A stretch of 64,000 bases of DNA from Chloroflexota bacterium (GTDB lineage Bacteria > Chloroflexota > UBA11872): contig JAPOWQ010000041.1 in assembly GCA_026707585.1 (NCBI GenBank), positions 1 through 64,000 of the forward strand. Reading direction: 5' to 3'. Each line of letters opens with the position of its first letter. Position 1 is the first letter of the stretch. The notes under the pieces were generated by a model. It was not told where the DNA came from and ran no database searches. It saw only the letters and a program-made list of their open reading frames with translations. Of the stretch, positions 18,316-27,459 are shown one piece after another. A program made the translations under genes and the position numbers.

Positions 18316-18331
18316 CGACCGCGTCGCGAAC

Positions 18332-19633
18332 CTACTCGTACCGCAGCGCTTCGATCGGCGCGAGACGCGAGGCGCGCGAGGCCGGGTAGATGCCGAACAC
18401 CAGGCCGATCACCACGGACACGACGAGTGCCAGGATGATGGGCTCCAGGGTGATGGTGGTGGTCAATCCGCCGGCGAATGGGTTTCCGCGCGGTCCGCCG
18501 CCACCCGTCGGCTGCTCGGCGCCAGCGCCGAGGTCATTGAGCCCGAGGGATATCGCGACGCCCAGCAATACGCCGGCCAGCCCGCCGCCCATGCTGACGG
18601 CCACGGCCTCGATCATGAACTGCGACATAATGTCGCGCCGCTTGGCGCCGATGGCCTTGCGGATGCCGATCTCGCGAGTCCGTTCGGTGACCGACACCAG
18701 CATGATGTTCATGATGCCGATGCCGCCGACCAACAGCGAGATGCCGGCCACCGCGCCCAGGAACAGCGACATGGTGGCCGTAATCTCCGAGATGGTCTCG
18801 ATCTGATCGGCCTGGCTCCCGACCGTGAAGTCTTGCTCCTCCGAGTCATGGCGGCTGAGTAGAAGGTTCTCGATGGCCTGTGTTACCCCGGCCACGGTGG
18901 CGTCGCTCTCGTCCACCAGTTGCACCACGATCGACGAGACCACGTCGTCACCCGCTGAGGTCTTGGACGGGTTCACGCGGCTCGTCAGGGTGGGTAGGGG
19001 AATAAAGGCCGAATCGTCATTGCTTTGAAACGTACTCCCGCCGTCTGAAGCCAGAACGCCGACAATTGTGAATGGCTGGGTATTGAGCCGTACCGTCTCG
19101 CCCACAGCGTCGCCGTTGGGAAAGAGGTCGGTTGCCAGGGTGTCTCCGATGACCACCACGCGCGAGGCCCGTTCTACATCGTCGGCCGAGAAGAAGGAGC
19201 CTGTGCCGATCTCAGCATTTCGCACGGCCGGGTAAACCTCCGAGACACCGTTGACCGAGGCTTGAACCGCGCCTTCTGCGGACACGAACGACCCATTGAA
19301 CGACCTGGAGGCATAGAGCGCCGTGATGCCGCGGATGTTGGCTTCCTCAATGGCGTCGGCGTCCTGCGCCGTGAGCGTTCGGACGCCACCGCTGCCGCCG
19401 CGAGTACGAAACCCGCCAAATCGGTTGCTCGTGGCGCCAGGACTCACGGACAGCAAGTTCGTGCCGGCCTCACGAATGCGCTCTTCAATTGAGGTCTGTA
19501 CGCCGGCGCCGATCGACATGAGGGTGATCACGGCGGCCACGCCGATCACCATGCCGAGCAGGGTGAGTGCCGTACGCAGTTTGTTGGCCGCCAGTGCTCG
19601 GAAAGCAACGCGAAATCCGTCGGCTGCGGTCAT
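18332..19633 (-). CDS. MacB/FtsX-type ABC transporter permease
   Basis: The 433-aa protein begins with a cytoplasmic helix and TM1 ([20 protein letters not shown]). A large extracytoplasmic MacB_PCD domain follows (about residues 45-280; [26 protein letters not shown]). It ends with three TM helices ([20 protein letters not shown]; a helix near [38 protein letters not shown]) and closes [12 protein letters not shown], as in MacB-type permeases. These are mechanotransmission exporters rather than channel-forming ABC transporters. The start overlaps the end of the ATPase gene by 4 nt, so the two are translationally coupled. It is the last gene of a three-gene operon. Confidence 0.92.
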   Translation of the reverse strand: MTAADGFRVAFRALAANKLRTALTLLGMVIGVAAVITLMSIGAGVQTSIEERIREAGTNLLSVSPGATSNRFGGFRTRGGSGGVRTLTAQDADAIEEANIRGITALYASRSFNGSFVSAEGAVQASVNGVSEVYPAVRNAEIGTGSFFSADDVERASRVVVIGDTLATDLFPNGDAVGETVRLNTQPFTIVGVLASDGGSTFQSNDDSAFIPLPTLTSRVNPSKTSAGDDVVSSIVVQLVDESDATVAGVTQAIENLLLSRHDSEEQDFTVGSQADQIETISEITATMSLFLGAVAGISLLVGGIGIMNIMLVSVTERTREIGIRKAIGAKRRDIMSQFMIEAVAVSMGGGLAGVLLGVAISLGLNDLGAGAEQPTGGGGPRGNPFAGGLTTTITLEPIILALVVSVVIGLVFGIYPASRASRLAPIEALRYE

Positions 19634-20334
19634 TCCATCACCTCGTCCTTCTCGAGTAGACCGTCGCGGAGCCTGATCACTCGACGCGCCCGCAAGGCGA
19701 CTTCCATTTCGTGGGTCACCAGAATAGTCGTGATGCCGTGCTCTTGGTTTAGCTGCTCAATCGCATCCATTATTTCGACGGCGGACGCCGTATCGAGATT
19801 GCCGGTTGGTTCGTCAGCCAGGAGGAGTTGCGGCCGGGTGACCAGGGCACGAGCGATGGCCACGCGCTGCTGCTGGCCGCCGGAGAGTTCGACCGGCGAG
19901 TGGTCGACCCGGTCGGCTAGACCAACGGTGGCCAAGGCCTCGAGCGCACGATCCCGACGCTTGCGCGCACCGGCATACATCAGCGGCAGTTCAACCTGCT
20001 CGCGCGCCGTCATGCGCGGGAGCAGATTGAATGACTGGAAGACGAAGCCGATCTTGCGCAGGCGGATGTCGGCCAGCGCGTCCTCGCTGAGGCCTTCCAC
20101 GTCCTCGCCGTCCAGCCGATAGCTGCCCTCGGTTGGACTATCCAGGCAGCCCAGCAGGTTCATGGCCGTGGATTTGCCCGAGCCCGAAGGTCCCATGATG
20201 GCCACCATCTCGCCAGGTTCAATCTTGAACGTGACACCGCGCAGAGCCTCAACCTTGACATCGCCCATCTGGTAGGTCTTGGTGAGACCTACGACGTCAA
20301 TCGTCGGCGGCGGACGGTCGGAGGCCCCTGACAT
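19630..20334 (-). CDS. MacB/LolD-type ABC transporter ATP-binding protein
   Basis: This is a 234-aa single nucleotide-binding domain. Visible motifs are Walker [10 protein letters not shown]-loop [10 protein letters not shown], signature [15 protein letters not shown], Walker [13 protein letters not shown] and the H-loop THEME. The sequence is typical of the LolD/MacB subfamily that powers FtsX-like permeases. It starts 2 nt after the adaptor gene's stop and overlaps the permease start, so the three proteins form one tripartite export system. The substrate is unknown; antimicrobial peptides, lipids or secreted proteins are usual for this type. Confidence 0.95.
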   Translation of the reverse strand: MSGASDRPPPTIDVVGLTKTYQMGDVKVEALRGVTFKIEPGEMVAIMGPSGSGKSTAMNLLGCLDSPTEGSYRLDGEDVEGLSEDALADIRLRKIGFVFQSFNLLPRMTAREQVELPLMYAGARKRRDRALEALATVGLADRVDHSPVELSGGQQQRVAIARALVTRPQLLLADEPTGNLDTASAVEIMDAIEQLNQEHGITTILVTHEMEVALRARRVIRLRDGLLEKDEVME

Positions 20335-20336
20335 GG

Positions 20337-23072
20337 CTAGGCGCCTCCGCCCCCACCTCCGCCGGCGGCACCCCCACCGGCCCGCTGGCCCCGTTGGCCG
20401 CCCTGACCGCCTTGGCCACGCTGACCCTGGAACTGACCGGGCTGGATGCCAGGTGGCGGCGTGCGGCCTTGAAAGCCCGCAGGCGGCCCGCCCTGGGTTC
20501 CCTGTAGGTTTGGCGCGGCCTGGCCGGCAGCTGGCTGAGCGCCGCCCCCGGCCGGTTGTGCACTGCCAGACGCCGGTTGCGCGCCGCCGGGCGCTGGTTG
20601 TACGCCCGCACCGGCGCCAGCCTGACCGCCGACTGGGCCGCCCTGGCCGGCTCCACCGGGCTGTGCGCCCTGGCTCTCCGCGCCTCCAGCGGCCTCGCGA
20701 GCGGCCTGGGCGGCGGCTCGAGCTTCCGCAAGAGCCTGCGCGACATTTGGCATGACGAGTTCGCCAGCCTTCAGGCCGGAGACAATCTCGATCAGCAGTC
20801 GGCCGCTAAGGCCCGTCTGGACCACGCGGCGGCTCGAAGTGCCGTCAGCAGCCGCCACGAATACCAGGCCGCCTCGCGGCGTCGTCTGCACGGCGGCCTT
20901 GGGGACGACGATCACGTTGCGCGCTTCAGCGACCAGGATCTCGACGTCCGCCGTCAGGCCGGCTCGCAGCTGCTCATCCGGCGCGTCCAACGAAATGTCG
21001 ACGGGGAACGTCACCAGACCTTGATCGACTTCACCCTGTACAGCTATCCAGGCCACCTTGCCCGTGTATTCGCGGTCATCCAGGGCTGCGAAGGTCAGAT
21101 CGACAGGCTGACCGACCCCCAGCATCCCAATGTCGTTCTCATCGATGTTGATGCGAACCCGCAGGCTGTCGGACACACCGACCGTGAGGAACGCGGCGGA
21201 GACCCGCTCGCCAACGTCGGCGTCCACCGTGAGAACGACTCCGGTCGTAGGCGAGATGAGCGTTGCGTCGGCCAGAGCCGTGCGTGCCGTTTCGAGTGCG
21301 CGGGTTGCATCCGACAATGCCAGCTCCAGGCGCTCGACCCCAAGCGGATCGGGCTCGGGCTCGGCGTCCTCTCGCAGGTCGGCCAGATCGATCTCGGCGC
21401 GGGCGATTGCCAGTTCGGCCTGGCGCAGCTGCGATGCGTCAGCCCCGGCCAGCAAGTCGGCCAGCTTGGCCTCGGCGTCAGCCAGGCCTGCGAGGGCCGA
21501 GGCGACATTCTGTTCTGCGACGAGAACGTCTTCTTCAGCCAGGCGCACGTCCTCTTCTGCCAGCTGCACGTCTTCTTCTGCCTTGCGCACATCGGCAGGG
21601 TCGGCGTCCGCCGTGAGGTCGGCCAGCCTGGCGCGCGCCACGGCCAGGGCGCTCTCGGCCGAAGCGACATTGGCGCGTCGCGTGGCCAGATCGGTCGCGC
21701 TCGCGCCGGCCAGCAGGTCCTCCAACTCGGCCGCGGCGGTCGCCTCGTTGCGCTGGGCGGTCGTAATCGCCTCGTTGAGCTCCACAAGGTCCGGACCTGT
21801 CGCCAAGTCGTCGCGGGCGGCCTGTGCGACGGCCAGGTTGGCTTCGGCGGCGGTCAGGTTGGCCTGAGCCTCGGCAAGCTCTTCCGGGGTGGCGGGCTGC
21901 AACGCCTTCTGATAATCAAGCTGGGCCTGGTGATAGACCACACCGGCGCGTTCCTTGGCCTCGGCGCTGGCATTGCTGCCGGTGCGAACGGTGTCGTCAT
22001 GCGTCAGCCGCGCCTGTTCGAGCGCGATCTCGGCATCGCGGATGTCGTCAGGGGTCGGCTTCGCCTGCAAATCCGTCAGGTTCACCCTAGCGGTTATGAC
22101 GGCCGCTTGGGCGCTGGCCAGCCTTGCCTCGGCGTCCGTAAGCGCGGATGGGTGATCGGACACCGCGGAGTCCAGGTTGCGCCGGGCGGCCGCGACAGCC
22201 TCCTGCGCAGCCACCAGGCTGTCGCGCGCTCTCTGGACTTCGAGCCCGGTCGCTCCGGCCAACAGATCGGTCAGGGCGCCCTGCGCGCTGATCAGCGACG
22301 CTTCGGCTGACGTCACGCTGCTCTCAGCCTCGGCGACTTCTGTTGCCGTCGCGTCGGCCAGCAAATCAGCCAGGCTGTCGCGGGCCGTGTGCACCTGCGC
22401 CTGAGCGGAGGTCACCCGCGCCTGGGCGGAGGTAACGTTCGCCCGCGCCGAGGCCACCTGCGCGCTGGACGAGGCCACCGATGCTTCGGCCGACGCAATG
22501 CTGGCCGCATCGGGCGGGATCTGCAGGTCTTCAAGCGCGGCGCGGGCCTCGGCCAGGTCCAGTTCGGCCCGGCGTATTGCGTACACGTTCGGATCGGGTT
22601 CCAGGTCCTCGAGGAACTCAGCCAGGTCCAGTTCGGTCCGGCGTAGGGCCGAAACGGCATCGTCGATGTCGCGCGTCAGGTCGTCCGCTTCCTGCAAGGC
22701 CAAAACGTCACCGGCGGACACCACGACACCGGGGCCCACCTTGAGTTCGGTGAGCACCCCGGCGTTTTCGAATCCGACCTGAACCAGTGTTCCGAAGTCC
22801 AGCGTGCCGGTCGCCGGCACAGTGACCAGCAGATCCTGTCGTACGGCTTCCACCGGCTGCGGCGGCGCCACCACCACTTCCTCTTCTTGCACGCGCGGGA
22901 GCACGACGTAGAAGACGAACGCGGCGATAGCCGCAAGCAGCACGAGCCATAGCCAAAAACGGCGCACCAGTCCGACCAATGCCCGTACTGGCCACACGAC
23001 CACGCGACCGATCCGGCGCAGCCGAGCAGCTCTTGGTGGCGATTGATCATGCTCCGGCGGGTTTTGCATCAT
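20337..23072 (-). CDS. HlyD/MacA-type efflux adaptor with very long multi-hairpin coiled coil
   Basis: At 911 aa this is more than twice the usual MacA length (about 370). It has an N-terminal membrane anchor ([19 protein letters not shown], about residues 39-57), a split lipoyl/barrel-sandwich domain and a beta-barrel region ([19 protein letters not shown]). Between the lipoyl halves lies an Ala/Leu/Glu-rich helical region of about 470 residues in repeated units of roughly 60-70, several ending LxDLLAGA. The C-terminal ~130 residues are low-complexity Gly/Gln/Pro/Ala. It is first gene of the operon, followed by ATPase and permease, and lies about 50 nt downstream of a TGCA operator array. 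An adaptor normally bridges the permease to an outer partner; here it may extend through a thick wall or surface layer. Confidence 0.9.
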   Translation of the reverse strand: MMQNPPEHDQSPPRAARLRRIGRVVVWPVRALVGLVRRFWLWLVLLAAIAAFVFYVVLPRVQEEEVVVAPPQPVEAVRQDLLVTVPATGTLDFGTLVQVGFENAGVLTELKVGPGVVVSAGDVLALQEADDLTRDIDDAVSALRRTELDLAEFLEDLEPDPNVYAIRRAELDLAEARAALEDLQIPPDAASIASAEASVASSSAQVASARANVTSAQARVTSAQAQVHTARDSLADLLADATATEVAEAESSVTSAEASLISAQGALTDLLAGATGLEVQRARDSLVAAQEAVAAARRNLDSAVSDHPSALTDAEARLASAQAAVITARVNLTDLQAKPTPDDIRDAEIALEQARLTHDDTVRTGSNASAEAKERAGVVYHQAQLDYQKALQPATPEELAEAQANLTAAEANLAVAQAARDDLATGPDLVELNEAITTAQRNEATAAAELEDLLAGASATDLATRRANVASAESALAVARARLADLTADADPADVRKAEEDVQLAEEDVRLAEEDVLVAEQNVASALAGLADAEAKLADLLAGADASQLRQAELAIARAEIDLADLREDAEPEPDPLGVERLELALSDATRALETARTALADATLISPTTGVVLTVDADVGERVSAAFLTVGVSDSLRVRINIDENDIGMLGVGQPVDLTFAALDDREYTGKVAWIAVQGEVDQGLVTFPVDISLDAPDEQLRAGLTADVEILVAEARNVIVVPKAAVQTTPRGGLVFVAAADGTSSRRVVQTGLSGRLLIEIVSGLKAGELVMPNVAQALAEARAAAQAAREAAGGAESQGAQPGGAGQGGPVGGQAGAGAGVQPAPGGAQPASGSAQPAGGGAQPAAGQAAPNLQGTQGGPPAGFQGRTPPPGIQPGQFQGQRGQGGQGGQRGQRAGGGAAGGGGGGGA

Positions 23073-23123
23073 GGACTCACTCGATAGATTTCCCGTCTTC
23101 GGCGGAGCTTAGTACGAAGCCTA

Positions 23124-23160
23124 TGCAAGCGATATGCACGCGGCGTGCATCTCCAGTGCA
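23124..23160. promoter_or_regulatory. TGCA array A (four repeats, 11-bp period) upstream of the efflux operon
   Basis: TGCA occurs at 23124, 23135, 23146 and 23157, exactly one helical turn apart, each preceded by A or G. This is the geometry of direct-repeat operators bound by OmpR/PhoB-type regulators. The array ends about 50 nt upstream of the adaptor start (23072). The same array is found beside the kinase/regulator genes and before the secreted protein at 25604. Confidence 0.6.
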
Positions 23161-23189
23161 ACCGGAGGTTCCTTCACTCCAGGGGGCAA

Positions 23190-24560
23190 TCATGGTGGTG
23201 TGGGCTCGATTGGAAGCCGCAGACTCACGGTGGCGCCCGGCCCGTCGACGTTGTTGCGGGCGAAAGCCTCGCCCCCATGGGCTCGTGCGATGCCGCGGAC
23301 GATGGCCAGGCCCAGCCCGGTCCCGCCCTGGGCTCGGCTACGCGAACTGTCCGCCCTATAGAACCGGTCGAAGACGCGCGGCAGTTCATCGGGACCAAAG
23401 CCAGGACCGGAGTCGATGACCTCCAGCGAGACCCAGTCGCGTCCCTGCGCGTCCGTCGTCCGTCTGGCCCGGACGGCGATGGCGCCACTGCTGGGTGTGT
23501 GGGTCAGCGCGTTGCGCACGAGGTTGTCGAGGGCCTGATCAATCCGGGTTCGGTCGACCCGAACTAGCGCATCATCGGCAGCGTTCTCGATACGCAGCGT
23601 AAGGTCGCGCTCAGCGGCCAACGGCGAGTGGCGTTGGTGAGCCGCCTGCAGCAAGGCTCCAACGCCCATGTCTGTTCGTTCAAGTCGCAACTGGCCAACC
23701 TCAGCCAGCGAGAGGTCTCGAATGTCATTGATCAGTTGCGTGAGCATGTCCACCCGTCGCATAACGGTTTCGACGTGCGCCGCGCTGGGCTTGTAGACGC
23801 CGTCGCCCAGCGCCTGCACGGTGCTGCGGATGACGGCCAGGGGAGTCCGCAACTCGTGCGCAATGTCCGCGAAGAGTTGGCGACGGGACTCCTCGTTGCG
23901 TTCCAGCGTCTCGGTCATCTGATCGAACGAACGCGCCAGGGTGCCAATGTCATCGTTTCGCTGAATACCGGTACGCCGCGAGAAGTCACCTTCGGCGATG
24001 GCCTGGGCGGATTCGCGCAGCGTGTGAACCGGCCGCGTGACTTGGCGCGCGAGATAGACGGCCATCGCCGCCGCCACGGCCCCTCCGGCCAGCAGGGCCA
24101 GGGTCAACGCAATGCCGATTTCTCGCATAAATACATCCTCGGCGAATCGGAGCTGCGCCAACGCCTCGCGCGGCAGGCCTCGGCTCCCAATATCTGCAAA
24201 GTAGGCCGTGGCCACCGTCCGGCCGTCCACATTGATGGGGATGGCTCGCCAGCGGCTGAGGTCCGGCGGCCGACCGGACACCTCCGGCCCCACGTTGCCC
24301 CCAACGAACGCGCCGTCTGGATCCAACACCACATAGGGCAATCCCCGTCCAGGGCCTGAACGCCGTAATCCAAACGCACCGGTGGCGGCGTACGTGAGAC
24401 TGAGCTGTTCGGCAACGGCCGTCTGCTGCCGCTCGCGCACATTGGCGGCGTAGCGCTGGAAGCTGCTGGCGATGGATCGATTGATCAGCAGCGCGGTGAC
24501 GCCGACGGCCACCAACGAGACGGCCACGAACGCCAACGTGAGACGCACACGCAGGCTCAC
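23190..24560 (-). CDS. Membrane sensor histidine kinase (BaeS/CpxA-like architecture)
   Basis: The 456-aa kinase has TM1 (LTLAFVAVSLVAVGVTALLI, residues 7-26) and an extracytoplasmic sensor of about 120 residues. TM2 follows (IALTLALLAGGAVAAAMAVY), then HAMP (RQVTRPVHTLRESAQ). The HisKA H-box is FADIAHELRTPLAVI. The ATPase domain shows N-box NLVRNALTHTP, G1 IDSGPGFG, F-box FDRFYRAD and G2 GGTGLGLAIV. It should autophosphorylate on the His and pass phosphate to the regulator encoded divergently at 24770. The divergent gene order is less usual than an operon, and the shared region carries a TGCA array suggesting autoregulation. Confidence 0.93.
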   Translation of the reverse strand: MSLRVRLTLAFVAVSLVAVGVTALLINRSIASSFQRYAANVRERQQTAVAEQLSLTYAATGAFGLRRSGPGRGLPYVVLDPDGAFVGGNVGPEVSGRPPDLSRWRAIPINVDGRTVATAYFADIGSRGLPREALAQLRFAEDVFMREIGIALTLALLAGGAVAAAMAVYLARQVTRPVHTLRESAQAIAEGDFSRRTGIQRNDDIGTLARSFDQMTETLERNEESRRQLFADIAHELRTPLAVIRSTVQALGDGVYKPSAAHVETVMRRVDMLTQLINDIRDLSLAEVGQLRLERTDMGVGALLQAAHQRHSPLAAERDLTLRIENAADDALVRVDRTRIDQALDNLVRNALTHTPSSGAIAVRARRTTDAQGRDWVSLEVIDSGPGFGPDELPRVFDRFYRADSSRSRAQGGTGLGLAIVRGIARAHGGEAFARNNVDGPGATVSLRLPIEPTPP

Positions 24561-24622
24561 GGCTCAACCGCCTTCCAGCCTTCTGCCGGCATTCATCCAA
24601 CCGTGAGGGTATCGACCGTGCG

Positions 24623-24648
24623 TGCACGCCATGTGCAGGCGGTGTGCA
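24623..24648. promoter_or_regulatory. TGCA array B (three repeats, 11-bp period) between kinase and regulator genes
   Basis: TGCA occurs at 24623, 24634 and 24645 in near-identical 11-mers (GTGCACGCCAT, GTGCAGGCGGT, GTGCACGCGGT). It lies 63 nt from the kinase start and 122 nt from the regulator start. From this position it could control both divergent genes. Confidence 0.6.
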
Positions 24649-24769
24649 CGCGGTCTGGCGCCGGCGAGCCTGGCGGCCTGGCGACTACCGCCCCGGCGCG
24701 GCGCCGACGCCACCCCGTGTAAGAATCAAACGCGCGGAAACCTGCGACGAAACGCGGACCGAACCCGAC

Positions 24770-25468
24770 ATGCCGAGTTCTGGACTGATTCTGGTCGTCG
24801 ACGACGAACCGGACATTCGGCGGGTCGTCCGTGCCTACCTGGAGCGCGACGGCCTAAACGTCATCACGGCCGGCGATGGCGCCGAGGCCCTGCGCCTGGC
24901 CCGCCAGCGCCGGCCGAACGCCGTGGTGCTGGATCTGATGTTGCCCGATGTGCAGGGTCTTGATGTCTGTCGCCAGTTGCGAGCTGAATCGAACATTCCC
25001 GTACTGATGCTGACCGCCCGTGACGACATTACCGACAAGGTCGTGGGTCTGCAGATAGGCGCCGACGACTATGTCACCAAGCCGTTCGATATCCGCGAAG
25101 TCGTGGCCCGCGTCCACGCGCTCCTTCGGCGCGCGACCACTACGGATGACGTCGAAGGTCCGCTACGGGTTGGCGGCCTGACGCTCGACCCTGGCACCCG
25201 CCAGGTGCGGCGTGACGGCGAGGCAATCCAGCTGACAAAGGTGCAGTTCGATTTGCTGGCGTCGCTGATGCGCCATCCCGGCCGCGTGTTAACCCGCGAA
25301 GCTCTGGTCGAGCGCATCGTCGACGACGACCGTCCCACCCTGCCGCGATCCATCGATAGCCACATTCGCAACCTGCGTAAGCGGATCGAACCGGTGCCCT
25401 CGCGCCCGCGGTATGTGCTGACTGTGCCAGGGGTCGGATATCGGTTCGCCCAACCGAGCGGCGGATAG
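24770..25468 (+). CDS. OmpR/PhoB-family response regulator
   Basis: I chose ATG 24770 (MPSSGLILVVDDEPD) because the receiver domain begins there; upstream in-frame codons encode unlikely sequence. The 232-aa protein has the acidic pocket VVDDEP, the phosphoacceptor Asp in VVLDLMLPDV, the switch Thr in LTAR and the conserved Lys in VTKPFD. A C-terminal winged helix follows (LTKVQFDLLASLMRHPGRVL; ending VPGVGYRFAQP). Proteins of this family bind as head-to-tail dimers to direct repeats with an 11-bp period, which matches the TGCA arrays at 23124, 24623 and 25492. Its partner is the divergent kinase. Confidence 0.95.
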   Translation: MPSSGLILVVDDEPDIRRVVRAYLERDGLNVITAGDGAEALRLARQRRPNAVVLDLMLPDVQGLDVCRQLRAESNIPVLMLTARDDITDKVVGLQIGADDYVTKPFDIREVVARVHALLRRATTTDDVEGPLRVGGLTLDPGTRQVRRDGEAIQLTKVQFDLLASLMRHPGRVLTREALVERIVDDDRPTLPRSIDSHIRNLRKRIEPVPSRPRYVLTVPGVGYRFAQPSGG

Positions 25469-25491
25469 CAACCCGCACAACTCCAACAGGA

Positions 25492-25528
25492 TGCACGGAA
25501 CTCGCATCCACCGTGCATCGTGCGTCCA
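25492..25528. promoter_or_regulatory. TGCA array C (11-bp period, degenerate) upstream of the secreted repeat protein
   Basis: TGCA at 25492, CGCA at 25503, TGCA at 25514 and TCCA at 25525 keep the exact 11-bp phase of the other two arrays. It lies after the regulator gene's stop and about 76 nt before the GTG at 25604, so it most likely controls that gene. Confidence 0.5.
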
Positions 25529-25603
25529 TCAGCCGCCCCAACACTGCTTTTCGTAAACGTTGTGCTGGCCTCGAAGTGGCCGGCGCTTGCGAAAGGAGGC
25601 GTC

Positions 25604-26419
25604 GTGAGACCCCGAATTCGAACCCTGGTCGCCGCACTCGCCGCGGTGGTCCTCTTGACGGTCGTGACCGTCAGCGCGGTCCTCGCGCATGGCGGCCTTG
25701 GACGCGGCGGCGGCGATTCCAGCGTTGCGACCGCCATCGAAGAGCAGACCGGACTCAGCCGGGAAGACCTGCGAACCCGCATGCGGGGTGGCGAGTCCCT
25801 GGCGGGCATCATTGCGGCCGAGGGCGGAGACTTGGAAGCCGTGGTCACCGCGGCCCTTGAGGGACTCGACGAGAAGGTCGAGGTGCTGGTTGAGGCCGGC
25901 CGGCTTGAGCCCGACCAGGTGGACAACTACAAAGCCGCCGCCGAGCAGCGCGTGCGTGACTGGCTAGCCGGCACGTACGAAGGCAAGCGGGGCAAGGGCC
26001 GCGGCGGCCTGGGCGGCAAGGGCGTCGGCCTGATCGCCATCGTGTCCGAGCAGACGGGTATGTCGACTGACGACATCCGCACCAAGCTGACCGAGGAGCA
26101 GAGCCTGGCCGACGTGATCGAGGAAGCCGGCGGCGACCTGACCGCCGTGACCGACGCGGCCATGGCTGCCTTCGAAGAGCGGCTGACCGCAGCCATCGAC
26201 AGCGGACGTGTCAGCGCCGACAAGGCGGACGAGCTGCGCCAGGGCATGCGCGAGCGCATCGACGCCGCCCTGCAGGCTGACGGCGGTCCCGGCTGCCAGG
26301 GGCACGGCAAGTCCGGTTCCCGCGGCTGGGGTCGCGGGCACGGCCGCGACGGTGCCGGCGGCAAGACTGGGTTCGGCAAGGTCACGCTACCGCTTGGAGA
26401 GACCCCCTCAACGGCCTAG
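25604..26419 (+). CDS. Secreted protein with two copies of an ~80-residue helical repeat
   Basis: GTG 25604 follows AAAGGAGG by about 4 nt and begins directly at a signal peptide (MRPRIRTLVAALAAVVLLTV), so I prefer it to ATG 25520 upstream. The 271-aa product has two homologous helical units (about residues 42-120 and 141-220). They share an E-Q-T-G-[LM]-S-x-[DE]-D-[LI]-R-T core, then SLA-x-[IV]-I, GGDL and a [VR]-x-[VA]-D-[KQ] C-terminal part. A Gly/Lys/Arg-rich spacer (GKRGKGRGGLGGKG) and a Gly/Arg/His-rich tail flank the second unit. Similar tandem helical proteins occur in Chloroflexota without known function. Its operator array implies co-regulation with the efflux pump, perhaps as an extracytoplasmic stress or metal-binding protein. 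Confidence 0.8.
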   Translation: MRPRIRTLVAALAAVVLLTVVTVSAVLAHGGLGRGGGDSSVATAIEEQTGLSREDLRTRMRGGESLAGIIAAEGGDLEAVVTAALEGLDEKVEVLVEAGRLEPDQVDNYKAAAEQRVRDWLAGTYEGKRGKGRGGLGGKGVGLIAIVSEQTGMSTDDIRTKLTEEQSLADVIEEAGGDLTAVTDAAMAAFEERLTAAIDSGRVSADKADELRQGMRERIDAALQADGGPGCQGHGKSGSRGWGRGHGRDGAGGKTGFGKVTLPLGETPSTA

Positions 26420-26460
26420 TCGCGTAACCCCTCCCCCCGCGACTGCGCCAATCACGCCCG

Positions 26461-26507
26461 CCCCGGGGCCTGTGTCCAAGTGGCACAGGTCCCGGGGCTC
26501 TTTCGTT
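26461..26507 (+). terminator. Intrinsic terminator downstream of the secreted protein gene
   Basis: CCCCGGGGCCTGTG pairs with CACAGGTCCCGGGG (one bulge) around a TCCAAGTGG loop, followed by CTCTTTCGTT. The stem is long and the T-run weak. It lies about 40 nt after the stop codon. Confidence 0.6.
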
Positions 26508-26637
26508 CTGTGAGTCGAGGTCGAATCTCTGTCCCGAAGCGGGGAGGATGAGAGACGCCTCGGAGTACACCGCAACTGCGCCGAAGGAACGCGTGACGCT
26601 GATGCCGAAATGGCGGAATCCAAGCCGCGCACCTCAC

Positions 26638-27216
26638 TCAGGCATCACCGACCATCTCGTTAAGCCGGCAGACGGTGCGCCAGTTTCGGATGGTGCACAC
26701 TGTGTGCAACGTGCGGTCAAAGTAGGCGTTGTCGAGCTTTGACCGTGCGACGCCCGCCGGAAAGTGCAGGTAGACCTCGCGGCCCTGAACCTCGAAGACA
26801 TCCGGGGGTGAGCGGTCGGGATCGAGCCGAGCGACGTGCGCCGGGTCAGGCGTGTCGGCCAGGAAGCCGACGTGGAGCTTAGTCGGGTCCGGGCCGGCGG
26901 CCAGGAACCGATTGTCGCGGACAATCCGGCTGAATTCCGACGCCGTCCGTAGGATGACCGGGATCTGAAAGCCGCGGCTGGCCGCGATTTCGGCGCTAAC
27001 CAACGCCGGTAGCCTGTCCGCCAGTTCCTGCGACGCCCGGAACACGACGTTGCCGCTCTGGATGTACGTGCGTACGCCCTTGCAGCCCACCGACATGAAC
27101 ATCGCCGCCAACTCGCGCATTGGCAGCTTGTTTCTGCCACCCACGTTGATTCCGCGCAGCAACGCGACGTACGGGCGGTCGGCAGCAATAGCGTCGGCCT
27201 GGTCCCGATCCTGCAC
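26638..27216 (-). CDS. DUF1697 family protein
   Basis: GTG 27216 has GGAG 7 nt upstream and is preferred; TTG starts at 27222 or 27234 are alternatives. The 192-aa product carries the family hallmark near its N-terminus, YVALLRGINVGGRNKLPMRE, followed by CKGVRTYIQSGNVVF and, near the C-terminus, VARSKLDNAYFDR. DUF1697 proteins are small, soluble and uncharacterised, and widespread in bacteria. It converges with the terminator region of the secreted protein gene; the upstream gene is divergent. Confidence 0.88.
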   Translation of the reverse strand: MQDRDQADAIAADRPYVALLRGINVGGRNKLPMRELAAMFMSVGCKGVRTYIQSGNVVFRASQELADRLPALVSAEIAASRGFQIPVILRTASEFSRIVRDNRFLAAGPDPTKLHVGFLADTPDPAHVARLDPDRSPPDVFEVQGREVYLHFPAGVARSKLDNAYFDRTLHTVCTIRNWRTVCRLNEMVGDA

Positions 27217-27459
27217 CTGCAATCTCCACCGCAAGCTCCACCGTGACTCTAGGTCACACGCGCATCGCAGCGCGACGCCAGTAGTCGAATAAGCAAAGTC
27301 GCGCGGCGAGTTTCCGCTCTGCGGCTTTGTCTATGCTCGCGGTCCGGCAGCGGCGCCGGGCGTGTCCGGCTGCGAGCAGCTCGCAGCCACAGTGCACGGT
27401 CTGGAATTCTTCCTTCGACGTCACGTCATTCAGCCGATGGAAAGCCGGGGAGATCCGAT

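Noticed and set aside
20556-22310. 584-codon plus-strand frame opposite the efflux adaptor
   Set aside because: It mirrors the Ala-rich coiled-coil repeats of the adaptor; there is no ribosome-binding site or domain.
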